A DNA stretch of 64,000 bases from Pleomorphomonas sp. JP5 (GCF_023721815.1 NZ_JAMDLI010000003.1:83069-147068); one strand, 5' to 3'; counted from the first letter of the stretch, positions 45,009 through 54,044 are shown. Notes: generated by a model not told the origin, from the sequence alone. Program-made: numbers and translations.

Positions 45009-46133
45009 CTATCTCAGCGCCGCCGAATCGAAGCGCCCTGCGACCGGCTCCAGCGGCAGTCCCTCGACGACGAGGCGGTGGAGCGCGGAGCCGGGTTTGG
45101 GCGGAACGAGGTCGGTGGAGGCGATCAGCTTGTCCTCCCCGGTGGCGGCAGGGTCGTTCAGGACCAGCACGGGGCCGTCGCCGGAGATCTGCTGCATCAG
45201 GCTGGCCGTCTCCGCGGCGACATTGAGCACGGTGCCGAGGTTCTGCTGGACGTAGAAAGCCAGCTTGCGCGCACCCGAACGGGTGAAGCCGACGCCATCC
45301 TTCAGACGCAGTTGCCGCACCTGGCCGTCAAGATCGGGACCGCTGGCGACGAAGGCGCCGTTCTGCGAGAACGGCTCCCAGACGTCGATGTAGGTCGCCC
45401 CTTTCTCGTTTGCCTCGACCCGGATGACGCCGTCGATATAGGTGATGTCGTTGGTCGCCTGCGGGCTGGCGACCGGAACGAGACCGACCCAGAGGAGCGG
45501 CACGGCGTGCTCGCGGGCGACGCGTGTCAGCTCGTTGAGCCGGGCCTTGTAGATGGTCTCCCACTCGGGTGAGGGGAACTCGACGGTTCGATCGGGCAGG
45601 TCGATCGGCCGCCCGTCGGCCCGGCCGATCATGGCGACCACCGCCGCCGGACGAGGCTTGTCGGTCAGGCGCTTCTGGAGGAACGCCTTCCAGTTGGTGT
45701 CGTCGGTGGTGGCGAGCCCGGCGTCGTCGACGGTCTTGGTCTCGATGCGGACATCGGGCCGGTCGGCATAGGCGACGTCGAGACCGCGCCCGAGATCGGC
45801 CGCCAGCCGGTCGCCGATCACCAGCACCACGCGCGCGTCGTCGTTCTTGGGGTTCTGCGGCTTGACGACGGCCGGAGGGCGGGCCGCCTTGCGCTGCTGG
45901 CCGGGTGGCGGCACCTTGATGATCTTGGCTCCGGCGGTCGGCGGCGCCGGCTCGGGTTGGCCGAGGCCGAACAGGCGCATCAGGAAGGGGCGGTTGTCGC
46001 GCGGCGGTTCGGCCTGTTCCGTCGCCGCGCCCCGCTGCACGATGATTCTATGCTGGGCGTGCAAGGGCGTCCCCGCCGCGATCAGCGTGGCGACGACGAG
46101 GACCGTCAGGGCCTTTGCCCGGCGGAACGGCAT
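45009..46133 (-). CDS. DUF459 SGNH-hydrolase-like secreted protein
   Basis: Protein of 374 aa with a signal peptide (residues 1-26, ending PLHA). A proline-rich linker (PEPAPPTAGAKIIKVPPPGQ) leads to a DUF459 domain with SGNH features: VVLVIGDRLAADLGRGLDVA (the usual catalytic GDS appears as GDR), AVVAMIGRADGRP and LLWVGLVPV. The D-R at the nucleophile site means esterase activity is doubtful unless another serine serves. Likely acts in the periplasm on cell-envelope sugars. Convergent with gltBD; followed in the same direction upstream by the lytic transglycosylase gene 45 bp away. Confidence 0.85.
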   Translation of the reverse strand: MPFRRAKALTVLVVATLIAAGTPLHAQHRIIVQRGAATEQAEPPRDNRPFLMRLFGLGQPEPAPPTAGAKIIKVPPPGQQRKAARPPAVVKPQNPKNDDARVVLVIGDRLAADLGRGLDVAYADRPDVRIETKTVDDAGLATTDDTNWKAFLQKRLTDKPRPAAVVAMIGRADGRPIDLPDRTVEFPSPEWETIYKARLNELTRVAREHAVPLLWVGLVPVASPQATNDITYIDGVIRVEANEKGATYIDVWEPFSQNGAFVASGPDLDGQVRQLRLKDGVGFTRSGARKLAFYVQQNLGTVLNVAAETASLMQQISGDGPVLVLNDPAATGEDKLIASTDLVPPKPGSALHRLVVEGLPLEPVAGRFDSAALR

Positions 46134-46178
46134 GTGACGAGCCTCCCGACACCGTCGCTGTCAGCCATCAGGCCGGCT

Positions 46179-47450
46179 TCAGCCGCCCCGCAGCAGCGTC
46201 AGGAGTTCGAGCGACGCGTTGCCGGTGACGGCGAGGCCGCGCTGCGCCTGATAGGCGCGGATGGCGGCGATGGTTTGAGGACCGACCTTACCATCGATCT
46301 TCTCGAGAGGGAATCCGATCGCCTTGAGCCGGGTCTGCAACTCGAACCGACCAGCTTCGTCGAGCGGCGTGTAGCCGCGCGGCCAGGGCGTGATGAAGGG
46401 CGCGCCGCCGGCAAGGCGGTCGGCGAGATGGCCGACGCCGAGCGCGTAGGCCATGGCGTTGTTGTAGCGCTTGATTGCCTGGAAGTTCCTGAGCGTCAGG
46501 AAGGCCGGGCCGCCGGGGCCGGCGGGCAGCAGCAGGGTGGCCTGATCGCCGGGGCGCGGGAAGGCGGCGCCGGAGGCGCGGGCGATCCCACGCGCCGTCC
46601 AGTCGGCGAGCGTTGCCGATCGACCTTCCATTGAAGTGTCGAAGCCGGACGGCAGGGCCACTTCATAGCCCCAGGTGGCGCCGGGCTGCCAGCCGGACTT
46701 CCGGAGATAGTTGGCGGTGGAGGCCAGGGCGTCGGGCACCGACGTCCAGATGTTGCGCTTGCCGTCGCCGTCGAAGTCGACGGCATAGGCGAGATAGGTG
46801 GTGGGAATGAACTGGGTCTGCCCCATGGCGCCGGCCCAGGAGCCGGTCATGTGGCGGGCGTCGACATCGTGGTGCTCCAGAATGCGCAAGACGGCGTTGA
46901 GCTGCTGCCGGCCGTAGGCGGCGCGAGAGCCGCCGCGCCAGCCTAGTGTCGCCAGCGCCCGCACGACGTTCTTCACCTTGGTCGGGTCGCGAAGGATGGC
47001 GCCGTAGCTGCTCTCCATGCCCCAGATGGCGACGACGACCTCGCGATCGACGCCATAGGTCGCCTCGATGCGGTCGAGCAGCGCGCGGTGGCGGACCAGC
47101 ATGTCGCGGCCGGTGGCGATACGGCTTTCCGCCGCCATGTCGTCGAGATAGTCCCAGATGGCGCGCGAGAACTCCGGCTGGCGGGTTGCCTTGGCGAGAA
47201 CGTCGCTGTCGGGGCCGACGCCACGGAAGGCGGCGTTGAAGGTGGAGCGCGAGACGCCGCGCGCCTCGGCGGCCGGCCACTGGCTCTCGACGAAGGCGGT
47301 GAAGGCGGGCGGTATCGGCCCGTCGGCGAGCGGCGGCAGGCCGGATCGATCGCCGGCGCCGAAGTCGTTGCCAAGGATGGCGCAGGCGCCGAGGAAGGCG
47401 GCGAGCGTGAGGGCGGTGGCGCCCCGGGCGATCCGTAATACGTTCGTCAT
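46179..47450 (-). CDS. Lytic murein transglycosylase (MltB family) with C-terminal peptidoglycan-binding domain
   Basis: Protein of 423 aa that cleaves peptidoglycan with anhydro-muramyl formation. A lipobox-like LGAC at residues 20-23 suggests a lipoprotein. The catalytic glutamate is E146 in IWGMESSYGAIL, with TGSWAGAMGQTQFIPTTYL further on (MltB/RlpA-type substrate groove). The last ~60 residues form a PG_binding_1 domain (LKAIGFPLEKIDGKVGPQTI). A near-perfect CtrA site lies about 50 bp upstream. Probably cotranscribed with the DUF459 gene. Confidence 0.93.
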   Translation of the reverse strand: MTNVLRIARGATALTLAAFLGACAILGNDFGAGDRSGLPPLADGPIPPAFTAFVESQWPAAEARGVSRSTFNAAFRGVGPDSDVLAKATRQPEFSRAIWDYLDDMAAESRIATGRDMLVRHRALLDRIEATYGVDREVVVAIWGMESSYGAILRDPTKVKNVVRALATLGWRGGSRAAYGRQQLNAVLRILEHHDVDARHMTGSWAGAMGQTQFIPTTYLAYAVDFDGDGKRNIWTSVPDALASTANYLRKSGWQPGATWGYEVALPSGFDTSMEGRSATLADWTARGIARASGAAFPRPGDQATLLLPAGPGGPAFLTLRNFQAIKRYNNAMAYALGVGHLADRLAGGAPFITPWPRGYTPLDEAGRFELQTRLKAIGFPLEKIDGKVGPQTIAAIRAYQAQRGLAVTGNASLELLTLLRGG

Positions 47451-47500
47451 GACACGTCCCTCTCTTCGGCCGGTGGTGTCTTGTCAGAGACGGGACCTAT

Positions 47501-47517
47501 GGTAAACGATAAGTTAA
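47501..47517 (-). promoter_or_regulatory. Near-consensus CtrA site between the lytic transglycosylase and galU genes
   Basis: Minus strand TTAA (47517-47514), seven bases, TTTACC (47506-47501): nine of ten consensus bases. It lies 51 bp before the lytic transglycosylase start codon. Confidence 0.45.
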
Positions 47518-47683
47518 GTTCCGTAGTCCTCGGCCACCTGCCTGCGGTGCTTGCACAGGGGAATTTTTCAAACCGGCCCGACATTTCCAAAATTGAACAT
47601 TTTTCGGCTATTGATGGTTCCGCCCACGCGGCAGATGCCCAGACGCCAGGACCGTCATCAGAGTTGCCGCTCAGGAGTGCTTC

Positions 47684-48559
47684 ATGTCCAAACGTATTCG
47701 TAAAGCCGTCTTTCCCGTCGCCGGCCTCGGCACCCGTTTCCTTCCCGCCACCAAGGCCGTGCCGAAGGAGATGATGACCGTCGTCGATCGACCGGCGCTT
47801 CAGTATGTCGTCGACGAGGCCAAGGCGGCCGGCATCGAGCATTTCATCTTCGTCACCGGCCGCGGCAAGGAGGTGATCGAGAATCATTTCGACCTCGCCT
47901 ACGAGCTTGAGGCGACGCTGGCAGCCCGCAACAAGACGGCCGCCCTCGAAGAGCTGCGCGCCGAACGCCCGGCTGCCGGCACCACCTCCTTCACCCGCCA
48001 GCAGGAGCCGCTTGGCCTCGGCCATGCCGTCTGGTGCGCCCGCGACATCGTCGGCGACGAGCCTTTCGCGGTGCTGTTGCCGGACATGCTGATGAAGCAC
48101 ACGACGCCGTGCCTGAAGAGCATGGTCGACGCCTACCAGACCAGCGGCGGCAACATCGTCAGCCTCGAGGAATGCGACCCGGCCCAGACCTCGTCCTACG
48201 GCATCGTCGCCCTCGGCAAGACGCTGGCGCCCGACGTCTACGAAGTGACCGACATGGTCGAGAAGCCCAAGCCGGCCGACGCGCCGTCCAACTTCTTCAT
48301 TTCGGGGCGTTACATCCTGCAGCCGCGCATCTTCGAGCTTCTGGGCAACCAGGAAACGGGCGCCGGCGGTGAGATCCAGCTCACCGACTCCATGCTGCGT
48401 CTGGCCAAGGAACAGCCCTTCAGCGGCGTACGCTTCCGTGGCACCACCTTCGACACCGGCACCAAGCTCGGTTTCCTCAAGGCCAATATCGCCTATGGCA
48501 GCGAGCGCACCGATATCGCCCCGAACATCGCGGACGAGCTGAAGAGCGTTCTGGGCTAG
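47684..48559 (+). CDS. galU: UTP-glucose-1-phosphate uridylyltransferase
   Basis: Enzyme of 291 aa making UDP-glucose for lipopolysaccharide, exopolysaccharide and glycogen-type products. The N-terminal nucleotide-binding motif is GLGTRFLPATKAVPKEM, and the family segments DRPALQYVVDEAKAAGI, LGHAVWCA and GEIQLTD are present. Length is normal. It is divergent from the lytic transglycosylase gene and followed by a cluster of inverted repeats. Confidence 0.96.
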   Translation: MSKRIRKAVFPVAGLGTRFLPATKAVPKEMMTVVDRPALQYVVDEAKAAGIEHFIFVTGRGKEVIENHFDLAYELEATLAARNKTAALEELRAERPAAGTTSFTRQQEPLGLGHAVWCARDIVGDEPFAVLLPDMLMKHTTPCLKSMVDAYQTSGGNIVSLEECDPAQTSSYGIVALGKTLAPDVYEVTDMVEKPKPADAPSNFFISGRYILQPRIFELLGNQETGAGGEIQLTDSMLRLAKEQPFSGVRFRGTTFDTGTKLGFLKANIAYGSERTDIAPNIADELKSVLG

Positions 48560-48569
48560 AGCACCCGCC

Positions 48570-48660
48570 GATCAGGTTGAATCAACCTGATCGAAAAGCG
48601 GCTGCTCCAGCGAATTAGTCTGGAGCATTCGCTGGACGACCAAATGTTTCAATTTGGTCG
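48570..48660. repeat. Cluster of three perfect inverted repeats after galU
   Basis: GATCAGGTTGA/TCAACCTGATC (48570-48592); CCAGCGAA/TTCGCTGG (48607-48614 with 48628-48635), which competes with GCTCCAG/CTGGAGC (48604-48610 with 48620-48626); and CGACCAAAT/ATTTGGTCG (48637-48660). It looks like an intergenic mosaic repeat of the kind common in rhizobial genomes and may also end the galU transcript. Confidence 0.65.
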
Positions 48661-48738
48661 GCGAAGGCTCTAGCCGTTCTCGGCCCGGCAGAGAATGCGC
48701 GGGAAGCTGCCCCTGGGCGCGGCTTCCTGCCTCCTTCG

Positions 48739-49380
48739 TCAAAGCGGTCGTTGCGACAGGGCGAGGCGAAGGCCGAAGGATACCAGCAGCGCGGCGAAGG
48801 TCCATCGCTGGAGACGCTGGGCAAGCGGGCAACGGCTGGCCCATCGGCTAAGCGTCGCCCCCGCGCCGGCATAGACGGCGTCGAACATGAGGCCGATCCC
48901 GACGAGGATCGTTCCCAGCACCGCGAACTGCCCTGGCACGCTTCCATTGTCCGGTCGGACGAACTGCGGCAACAGAACCGAGCAGAACAGCAGCGCCTTG
49001 GGATTGAGAAGATTGGTCAGCAAGCCGCGAAGCATGGCGCTCGACCAGGATTGTCGGCCTTCGCTCATCTGGGAACCGGCGTCTTCCGGCGAAGAGGATG
49101 AAGACCTGAGGATGGCGAGGCCGAGCCACACCAGGTAAGCCGCTCCGGCAAAACGCACGGCTTCGAAGGCGGCGGGTACTGTGTTGAGAAGCGCTGCCAA
49201 TCCGGCCGCCGCCATAAGTACATGGGTTGCGCGGGCGGTCGCTAGCCCCGCCGCCACGGCGAGAGCCTGCGGTCTGCCCTTGAGCAGGCCGGTCTGCAAC
49301 ACCAGCACCATGTCCGGTCCGGGAACGAGATAGGCGACGGCGAGCGCGCCGGCGAACATCCAGAAATCGATCATGCCCAT
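48739..49380 (-). CDS. LysE family amino-acid exporter
   Basis: Inner-membrane exporter of 213 aa with about six helices. The N-terminal MIDFWMFAGALAVAYLVPGPDMVLVLQ carries the GPD motif of the RhtB/LysE family (shown here as its key P-G-P-D), and LLTNLLNPKALLFCSVLLPQF carries the N-P-K motif. It exports amino acids or derivatives; exact substrate unknown. It is divergent from an Lrp/AsnC regulator, which probably controls it. Confidence 0.92.
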   Translation of the reverse strand: MGMIDFWMFAGALAVAYLVPGPDMVLVLQTGLLKGRPQALAVAAGLATARATHVLMAAAGLAALLNTVPAAFEAVRFAGAAYLVWLGLAILRSSSSSPEDAGSQMSEGRQSWSSAMLRGLLTNLLNPKALLFCSVLLPQFVRPDNGSVPGQFAVLGTILVGIGLMFDAVYAGAGATLSRWASRCPLAQRLQRWTFAALLVSFGLRLALSQRPL

Positions 49381-49509
49381 GCGGTCTTCCTCGCTCTTTC
49401 TCGCTTGAAAGCTAGCGCTTTATGTCGGGGCATGTCCTTGCGTGTTGCGCTTCAATCGGGCTTCGGATTAGCATGTTGTGCCAAGAGGAAGGGCTAGGGC
49501 TGCCTGAAA

Positions 49510-50001
49510 ATGCCAACATTGAAGCTTGACGCCATCGATCGCCGGATTCTGGCGGCGCTACAGCGGGACGCCCGTCTCACCAACGTGGAGCTGGCCGAAG
49601 AGGTCGGACTGTCGCCGTCGCCCTGCTTGCGCCGGGTCCGGATTCTCGAGAAGGCCGGCGTGATCGGTGGCTATCATGCCGCCCTGGATCGTGGCGGCGT
49701 CGGCCTCGACCTGACCGTCTTCGTCGGGGTCAAGGTCGAGCGCCACCACGACGATTCGGCGGCGGCGTTCACGGAGGCCGTGCGCGCCTTGCCCGAGGTC
49801 GTTTCCTGCCATCTGGTCTCCGGGGAGTCCGATTTTCTGCTGCAGGTGGTCCTGCCCAATCTCGCTGCTTACGAGCGCTTCCTGCTCGGCACGCTTCTCA
49901 AGCTGCCCGGCGTGAGCGACATCCGCAGCAACTTCGCCATTCAGACCGTGAAGGCGCAGGCGTCGCTACCGCTGGATCACCTGCCCGGCGAGGATGCATG
50001 A
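49510..50001 (+). CDS. Lrp/AsnC family transcriptional regulator
   Basis: DNA-binding regulator of 163 aa. A helix-turn-helix spans roughly 10-60 (LDAIDRRILAALQRDARLTN then ELAEEVGLSPSPCLRRVRIL), followed by a RAM ligand-binding domain (VSCHLVSGESDFLLQVV). It responds to amino acids. Divergence from a LysE-family exporter gene, with 129 bp between, is the usual arrangement for control of export. It converges with serA at a bidirectional terminator. Confidence 0.93.
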   Translation: MPTLKLDAIDRRILAALQRDARLTNVELAEEVGLSPSPCLRRVRILEKAGVIGGYHAALDRGGVGLDLTVFVGVKVERHHDDSAAAFTEAVRALPEVVSCHLVSGESDFLLQVVLPNLAAYERFLLGTLLKLPGVSDIRSNFAIQTVKAQASLPLDHLPGEDA

Positions 50002-50031
50002 GGCGACATCGGGGCCGATGGGGCGGAAACG

Positions 50032-50060
50032 AAAAAGGGCGCCGAGTGGCGCCCTTTCCA
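50032..50060. terminator. Bidirectional terminator between the Lrp-family gene and serA
   Basis: AAAGGGCGCC (50034-50043) pairs with GGCGCCCTTT (50048-50057) around GAGT, with A and T tracts on the two flanks. Confidence 0.88.
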
Positions 50061-50078
50061 TGTCTCCGGTCCGAATGA

Positions 50079-51665
50079 TCAGAACTTCAGCGCCTTGACC
50101 TGGCGGACCACCGGGATGGCCTTGACCTTGTCCAGCACGTCGGCCGGCACGTCGCCGTCCACCTCGACCAGACAGATGGCGTCGGCGCCCAGTTCCAGGC
50201 GGCCGAGGGCGAAGGTGGCGATGTTGATGCCGGCGTCGCCGAGGATGCCTGCGAACTTGCCGATGAAGCCCGGCTTGTCCTCGTTGGTGACGTAGATCAT
50301 CGACGGTGCGAACTCGGCGTCCATCTTGATGCCCTTGATCTCGACGATGCGCGGATGGCCGTCGGCGAAGACGGTGCCGGCGATCGAGCGCTCCTGACGG
50401 TCGGTGGTCAGCGTCAGACGGATCAGGCTTTCGAAGTTGGCCGAGGCGTTGTTGCGCACCTCTGCGACGGCGATGCCGCGCTCCTTGGCCATCACCGGCG
50501 CCGACACCATGTTGACCGACTGCAGGAGCGGCTTCAGTACGCCGGTGATCGCGGCGGCCGAGAGCGCGCGGATGTTCATGCCGGCGACTTCGCCCTCATA
50601 CTCGATGCGGATCGACTTGAGGCCGGTCTCGGTGAGCTGGCCGGCGAAGGAGCCCAGGAGCTCGGCCAGCTTGACGAACGGGGTGAGGCGCGGGGCTTCC
50701 TCGGCGGTGATCGACGGCATGTTGAGGGCGTTGGAAACGGCGCCCTTCATCAGGTAGTCGGACATCTGCTCGGCGACCTGGAGCGCGACGTTCTCCTGCG
50801 CTTCCGTCGTGGAGGCGCCGAGATGCGGCGTGCAGACCACCTTGGGGTGGCCGAACAGCGGGTGGGCGGTGGCCGGCTCGGTCTCGAACACGTCGAGCGC
50901 GGCGCCGGCGACGTGGCCGGAGTCGAGGGCGGCCTTGAGGTCGGCCTCGACGATCAGGCCGCCACGGGCGCAGTTGATGATGCGCACGCCCTTCTTCATC
51001 TTCAGAATGGCGGAGATGTCGATGATGTTGCGCGTCTTCTCGATCAGCGGCACGTGCAGCGTGATGAAGTCGGAGCGGCGGAACAGCTCGTCGAGCTCGA
51101 CCTTCTCGACGCCGAGTTCGACGGCACGCTCGTTCGACAGGAAGGGATCGTAGGCGATGACGCGCATCTTGAGGGCGACGGCACGGTCGGCGACGATGGA
51201 GCCGATGTTGCCGCAACCGATGACGCCGAGCGTCTTGTTGGTCAGCTCGACACCCATGAAGCGGTTCTTTTCCCACTTGCCCGCATGCGTCGAGGCGTTG
51301 GCCTCGGGAATGTCGCGGGCGAGGGCGAACATCAGGGCGATGGCGTGCTCGGCGGTGGTGATCGAGTTGCCGAAGGGCGTGTTCATGACGATGACGCCGC
51401 GCGCCGTGGCGGCGGGCACGTCGACGTTGTCGACGCCGATGCCGGCGCGGCCGATCACCTTGAGGTTCTTGGCGTTGGCCAAGAGCTTCTCGGTGACCTT
51501 GGTGGTCGAGCGGATGGCGAGGCCGTCGTAGTTGCCGATGACTTCGGCCAGCTTGTCCTTGTCCTTGCCGAGATCGGGCTGGTAGTCGACTTCGACGCCG
51601 TGGTCCTTGAAGATCTGGACGGCGGTAGCGGACAGCTTGTCGGAAATGAGAACGCGAGGAGCCAT
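50079..51665 (-). CDS. serA: D-3-phosphoglycerate dehydrogenase
   Basis: First enzyme of phosphorylated serine synthesis, 528 aa. ATG 51665 has AGGA 8 bp upstream; ATG 51674 adds three residues without a signal. NAD binding is at LGVIGCGNIGSIVADRA, catalytic residues lie in INCARGGLIVEADL and HLGASTTEAQENVA, and an intervening ASB domain and a C-terminal ACT domain (LVEVDGDVPADVL region) follow, the long form of the enzyme. It lies 185 bp after serC on the same strand, with the serC-motif leader ahead of both. Confidence 0.96.
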   Translation of the reverse strand: MAPRVLISDKLSATAVQIFKDHGVEVDYQPDLGKDKDKLAEVIGNYDGLAIRSTTKVTEKLLANAKNLKVIGRAGIGVDNVDVPAATARGVIVMNTPFGNSITTAEHAIALMFALARDIPEANASTHAGKWEKNRFMGVELTNKTLGVIGCGNIGSIVADRAVALKMRVIAYDPFLSNERAVELGVEKVELDELFRRSDFITLHVPLIEKTRNIIDISAILKMKKGVRIINCARGGLIVEADLKAALDSGHVAGAALDVFETEPATAHPLFGHPKVVCTPHLGASTTEAQENVALQVAEQMSDYLMKGAVSNALNMPSITAEEAPRLTPFVKLAELLGSFAGQLTETGLKSIRIEYEGEVAGMNIRALSAAAITGVLKPLLQSVNMVSAPVMAKERGIAVAEVRNNASANFESLIRLTLTTDRQERSIAGTVFADGHPRIVEIKGIKMDAEFAPSMIYVTNEDKPGFIGKFAGILGDAGINIATFALGRLELGADAICLVEVDGDVPADVLDKVKAIPVVRQVKALKF

Positions 51666-51784
51666 GGGAGTCATCCTGGTTGGTTGGCGCCTGCACCTTG
51701 CCCGCTTTCCACCCCTTCAGACGGGGTGCGTAAAGGGACCGGTGGGGCCGGATGGAATGTCACTGCGGCTGGAAATTGATTGTT

Positions 51785-51804
51785 CCTCCCCGCCAGTTGG
51801 GGAG
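51785..51804 (-). other. Hairpin between serC and serA
   Basis: CCTCCCC and GGGGAGG can pair around a 6-7 nt loop. There is no U-tract, so this is probably an intercistronic stem rather than a terminator. Confidence 0.4.
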
Positions 51805-51850
51805 GGAAGGGAGGGGCAAGCAGGGCTCGCCCTCTCCGAAAGATCCTGGG

Positions 51851-53023
51851 TCAGGCGGCCTTCAGGCCGGCCTGCGCCTTGGCAAAGGCCCAGTCGATCC
51901 ACGGCGTCAGGGCGGCGACGTCGGAGGTCTCGACGGTGGCGCCACACCAGATGCGCAGGCCCGGAGGGGCATCGCGGTAGGAGGCGATATCGAAGGCAAC
52001 GCCTTCCTTCTCGAGAAGGCCGGTCAGCGTCTTGACGAAAGCCTGCTGGCCCTCGACGGTGAGGGCTGCGACCTCAGGATGGACGAAGCTCAGGCAGACC
52101 GAGGTGTTGGAGCGGATGGCTTCGGTCTTGGCCAGGAAGGCGACGGCCGGCGTCTTGGCAACCCAGTCGGCGATGGCCTTGGTGTTGGCGTTGGCGCGGG
52201 CGACCAGCGCGTCGAGGCCGCCGATTTCGTCGGCCCACTTCAGCGCGTCGATGTAGTCTTCCACGCAGATCATCGAGGGCGTGTTGATGGTGTCGCCCTT
52301 GAAGATGCCTTCGATCAGCTTGCCGCCGGACGTCATGCGGAAGATCTTCGGCAGCGGCCAGGCCGGCTTGTAGCTTTCCAGGCGCTCGACGGCGCGCGGG
52401 GAGAGGATCAGCATGCCGTGGCCGCCCTCGCCGCCGAGGACCTTCTGCCAGGAGAAGGTGACGACGTCGAGCTTGTCGAAGGGCAGGGCTTGGGCGAAAG
52501 CGGCGGACGTGGCGTCGCAGATGGTGAGGCCCTGGCGGTTCGCCGGGATCGCGTCGCCGTTCGGCACACGAACACCGGAGGTGGTACCATTCCAGGTGAA
52601 GACCACGTCTCGGTCGAAGTCGACCTTGGCGAAGTCGACGATGTCGCCATAGGGCGCCTCAAGGACGCGGGCATCGAGCTTCAGCTGCTTGACGACGTCG
52701 GTCACCCAGCCGGAGCCGAAGGACTCCCAGGCCAGCATGTCGACCGGGCGGGCGCCGAGCAGCGACCACAGCGCCATTTCGACGGCGCCGGTATCGGAAG
52801 CGGGGACGATGCCGATGCGGTAATCAGCGGGAACGCGCAGCACCTTGCGGGTGAGGTCGATCGCCTCGGCGAGCTTGGTCTTGCCGATCTTGGCGCGATG
52901 GGAGCGGCCGACCGGCGCTCCCGAGAGGGCCTCGACGGTCCAACCTGGGCGCTTGGCGCAGGGGCCGGAGGAAAAACGGGGATTAGCCGGCTTGAGAGCC
53001 GGCGCGGCGGTCGCGTCAGTCAT
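51851..53023 (-). CDS. serC: Phosphoserine aminotransferase
   Basis: PLP enzyme of 390 aa converting 3-phosphohydroxypyruvate to phosphoserine. The cofactor lysine is K194 in [14 protein letters not shown], with [16 protein letters not shown] (phosphate-binding) and [11 protein letters not shown] (aspartate). It belongs to the alphaproteobacterial branch, which begins [18 protein letters not shown]. Its leader carries a serC-type RNA motif, and serA follows on the same strand. Confidence 0.96.
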   Translation of the reverse strand: MTDATAAPALKPANPRFSSGPCAKRPGWTVEALSGAPVGRSHRAKIGKTKLAEAIDLTRKVLRVPADYRIGIVPASDTGAVEMALWSLLGARPVDMLAWESFGSGWVTDVVKQLKLDARVLEAPYGDIVDFAKVDFDRDVVFTWNGTTSGVRVPNGDAIPANRQGLTICDATSAAFAQALPFDKLDVVTFSWQKVLGGEGGHGMLILSPRAVERLESYKPAWPLPKIFRMTSGGKLIEGIFKGDTINTPSMICVEDYIDALKWADEIGGLDALVARANANTKAIADWVAKTPAVAFLAKTEAIRSNTSVCLSFVHPEVAALTVEGQQAFVKTLTGLLEKEGVAFDIASYRDAPPGLRIWCGATVETSDVAALTPWIDWAFAKAQAGLKAA

Positions 53024-53073
53024 GTAACTATCCTTTCAGATAGGCGCTCCTCGGTGGGGAGGAGTGTCCCGCC
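53024..53073 (-). promoter_or_regulatory. serC RNA motif (leader of the serC-serA operon)
   Basis: Two adjacent hairpins immediately precede the serC ATG: CTCCTC/GAGGAG (53064-53047) and CTATC/GATAG (53043-53028). The purine-rich AAAGGA that should act as ribosome-binding site lies in the loop and 3' arm of the second hairpin. A TTGACG about 20-30 nt upstream may belong to the promoter. The published serC motif is a short two-hairpin RNA found before serC in Rhizobiales; its ligand is unknown. I match on position and shape only. Confidence 0.7.
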
Positions 53074-53137
53074 GCCTGAGCTATCGGAAAGGCTGTGCGC
53101 CGTCAAGCCGGCCTTTGCGGCTCGATCAAAGGTGTTG

Positions 53138-53172
53138 CCAAAAAGACAAACGGCGGGACATGACTCCCGCCG
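53138..53172 (-). terminator. Terminator of the outer-membrane protein gene
   Basis: CGGCGGGA (53151-53158) pairs with TCCCGCCG (53165-53172), followed on the minus strand by TTTGTCTTTTTGG. Confidence 0.8.
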
Positions 53173-53198
53173 CTTGCCGAAAACCCGTTCGTCTGGGT

Positions 53199-54044
53199 TC
53201 AGTTGAGATAGTAGCGCAGACCGACGCGCACCTCGTGGGCCGTGATGTCGTCATACTTCATGCGAGACGAAACCCCTTGTGCATCCGTGACCGAGGCGGT
53301 CTGGGCGTCGCCGAGGTTCAGGTAGCGATAGCCGAGGTCGAGGCTGAGGCGGTCGCTGATCGGATATTCCACGCCGGCCATCAGAGCCCAGGCAACGTTC
53401 CACTTGCCGTCGCCCTTCGGGCTTTTGCCGTCGAGCCCCTTGGCCGCGCTCTGAACGTCGCTGGTCCGCAGATAGGACGCGCCGATGCCGCCGCCGATGT
53501 AGGGGATCACGCCGTGGAAGTTGCCGAGATCGGCATAGACGTTGGCAAGCGCGCTGTAGGCTTCGATCTTGACGCGCTCGCTGCCGATGTAGGCGCCGGT
53601 CGAACAGGTGCCTGCGTCCTGACACCAGATCGAACCCTTGAACTTGGCTGGCGTCTCGTAGTCGAACACCACGTCTGCCCGGAGGTAGTCGTTGAACTTG
53701 TAGCCGGCGCCGACGCCGATATCCAACGCGCCGAGCATCTTCTCGTTGATCATCTGATCGTGGTTGCCGACGGTGTACGGCCAGGTGTCCACCGTACCGC
53801 CGCCGCCGTCGTAGCCGCCCCATTGGCGGTTGCCGATCGAGCCCTTGGGCTTCTGGTAGAGCTTGTAGCCGATATCGCCACGGAGATACCAGCCGCCGAC
53901 GGCGGCCAGCGGCAGCGGCTCGGGCGCTTCGATGATCGGCGGATATTCCACCGGCATGTCGGCCGCTCGGACGGTGTTGGAGAAGGCTGCGAGGCCGAAC
54001 GTCGCAGCCACGGCCAGTGAAAGGTTGATTGTGAGACTGCGCAT
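53199..54044 (-). CDS. Omp25/Omp31-like outer-membrane beta-barrel protein
   Basis: Outer-membrane protein of 281 aa. ATG 54044 with AAGGA upstream starts a signal peptide that ends NTVRAA near residue 28; another ATG at 54068 is possible. The mature protein alternates hydrophobic and polar residues in beta strands (GWYLRGDIGYKLY, LGALDIGVGAGYKFNDYLR, VIPYIGGGIGASY, LSLDLGYRYLNLGD) and ends VGLRYYLN. The two cysteines (WCQDAGTCS) suggest a disulfide-linked surface loop. The C-terminal residue is Asn instead of the usual Phe. A perfect CtrA site lies 85 bp upstream. Confidence 0.92.
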   Translation of the reverse strand: MRSLTINLSLAVAATFGLAAFSNTVRAADMPVEYPPIIEAPEPLPLAAVGGWYLRGDIGYKLYQKPKGSIGNRQWGGYDGGGGTVDTWPYTVGNHDQMINEKMLGALDIGVGAGYKFNDYLRADVVFDYETPAKFKGSIWCQDAGTCSTGAYIGSERVKIEAYSALANVYADLGNFHGVIPYIGGGIGASYLRTSDVQSAAKGLDGKSPKGDGKWNVAWALMAGVEYPISDRLSLDLGYRYLNLGDAQTASVTDAQGVSSRMKYDDITAHEVRVGLRYYLN

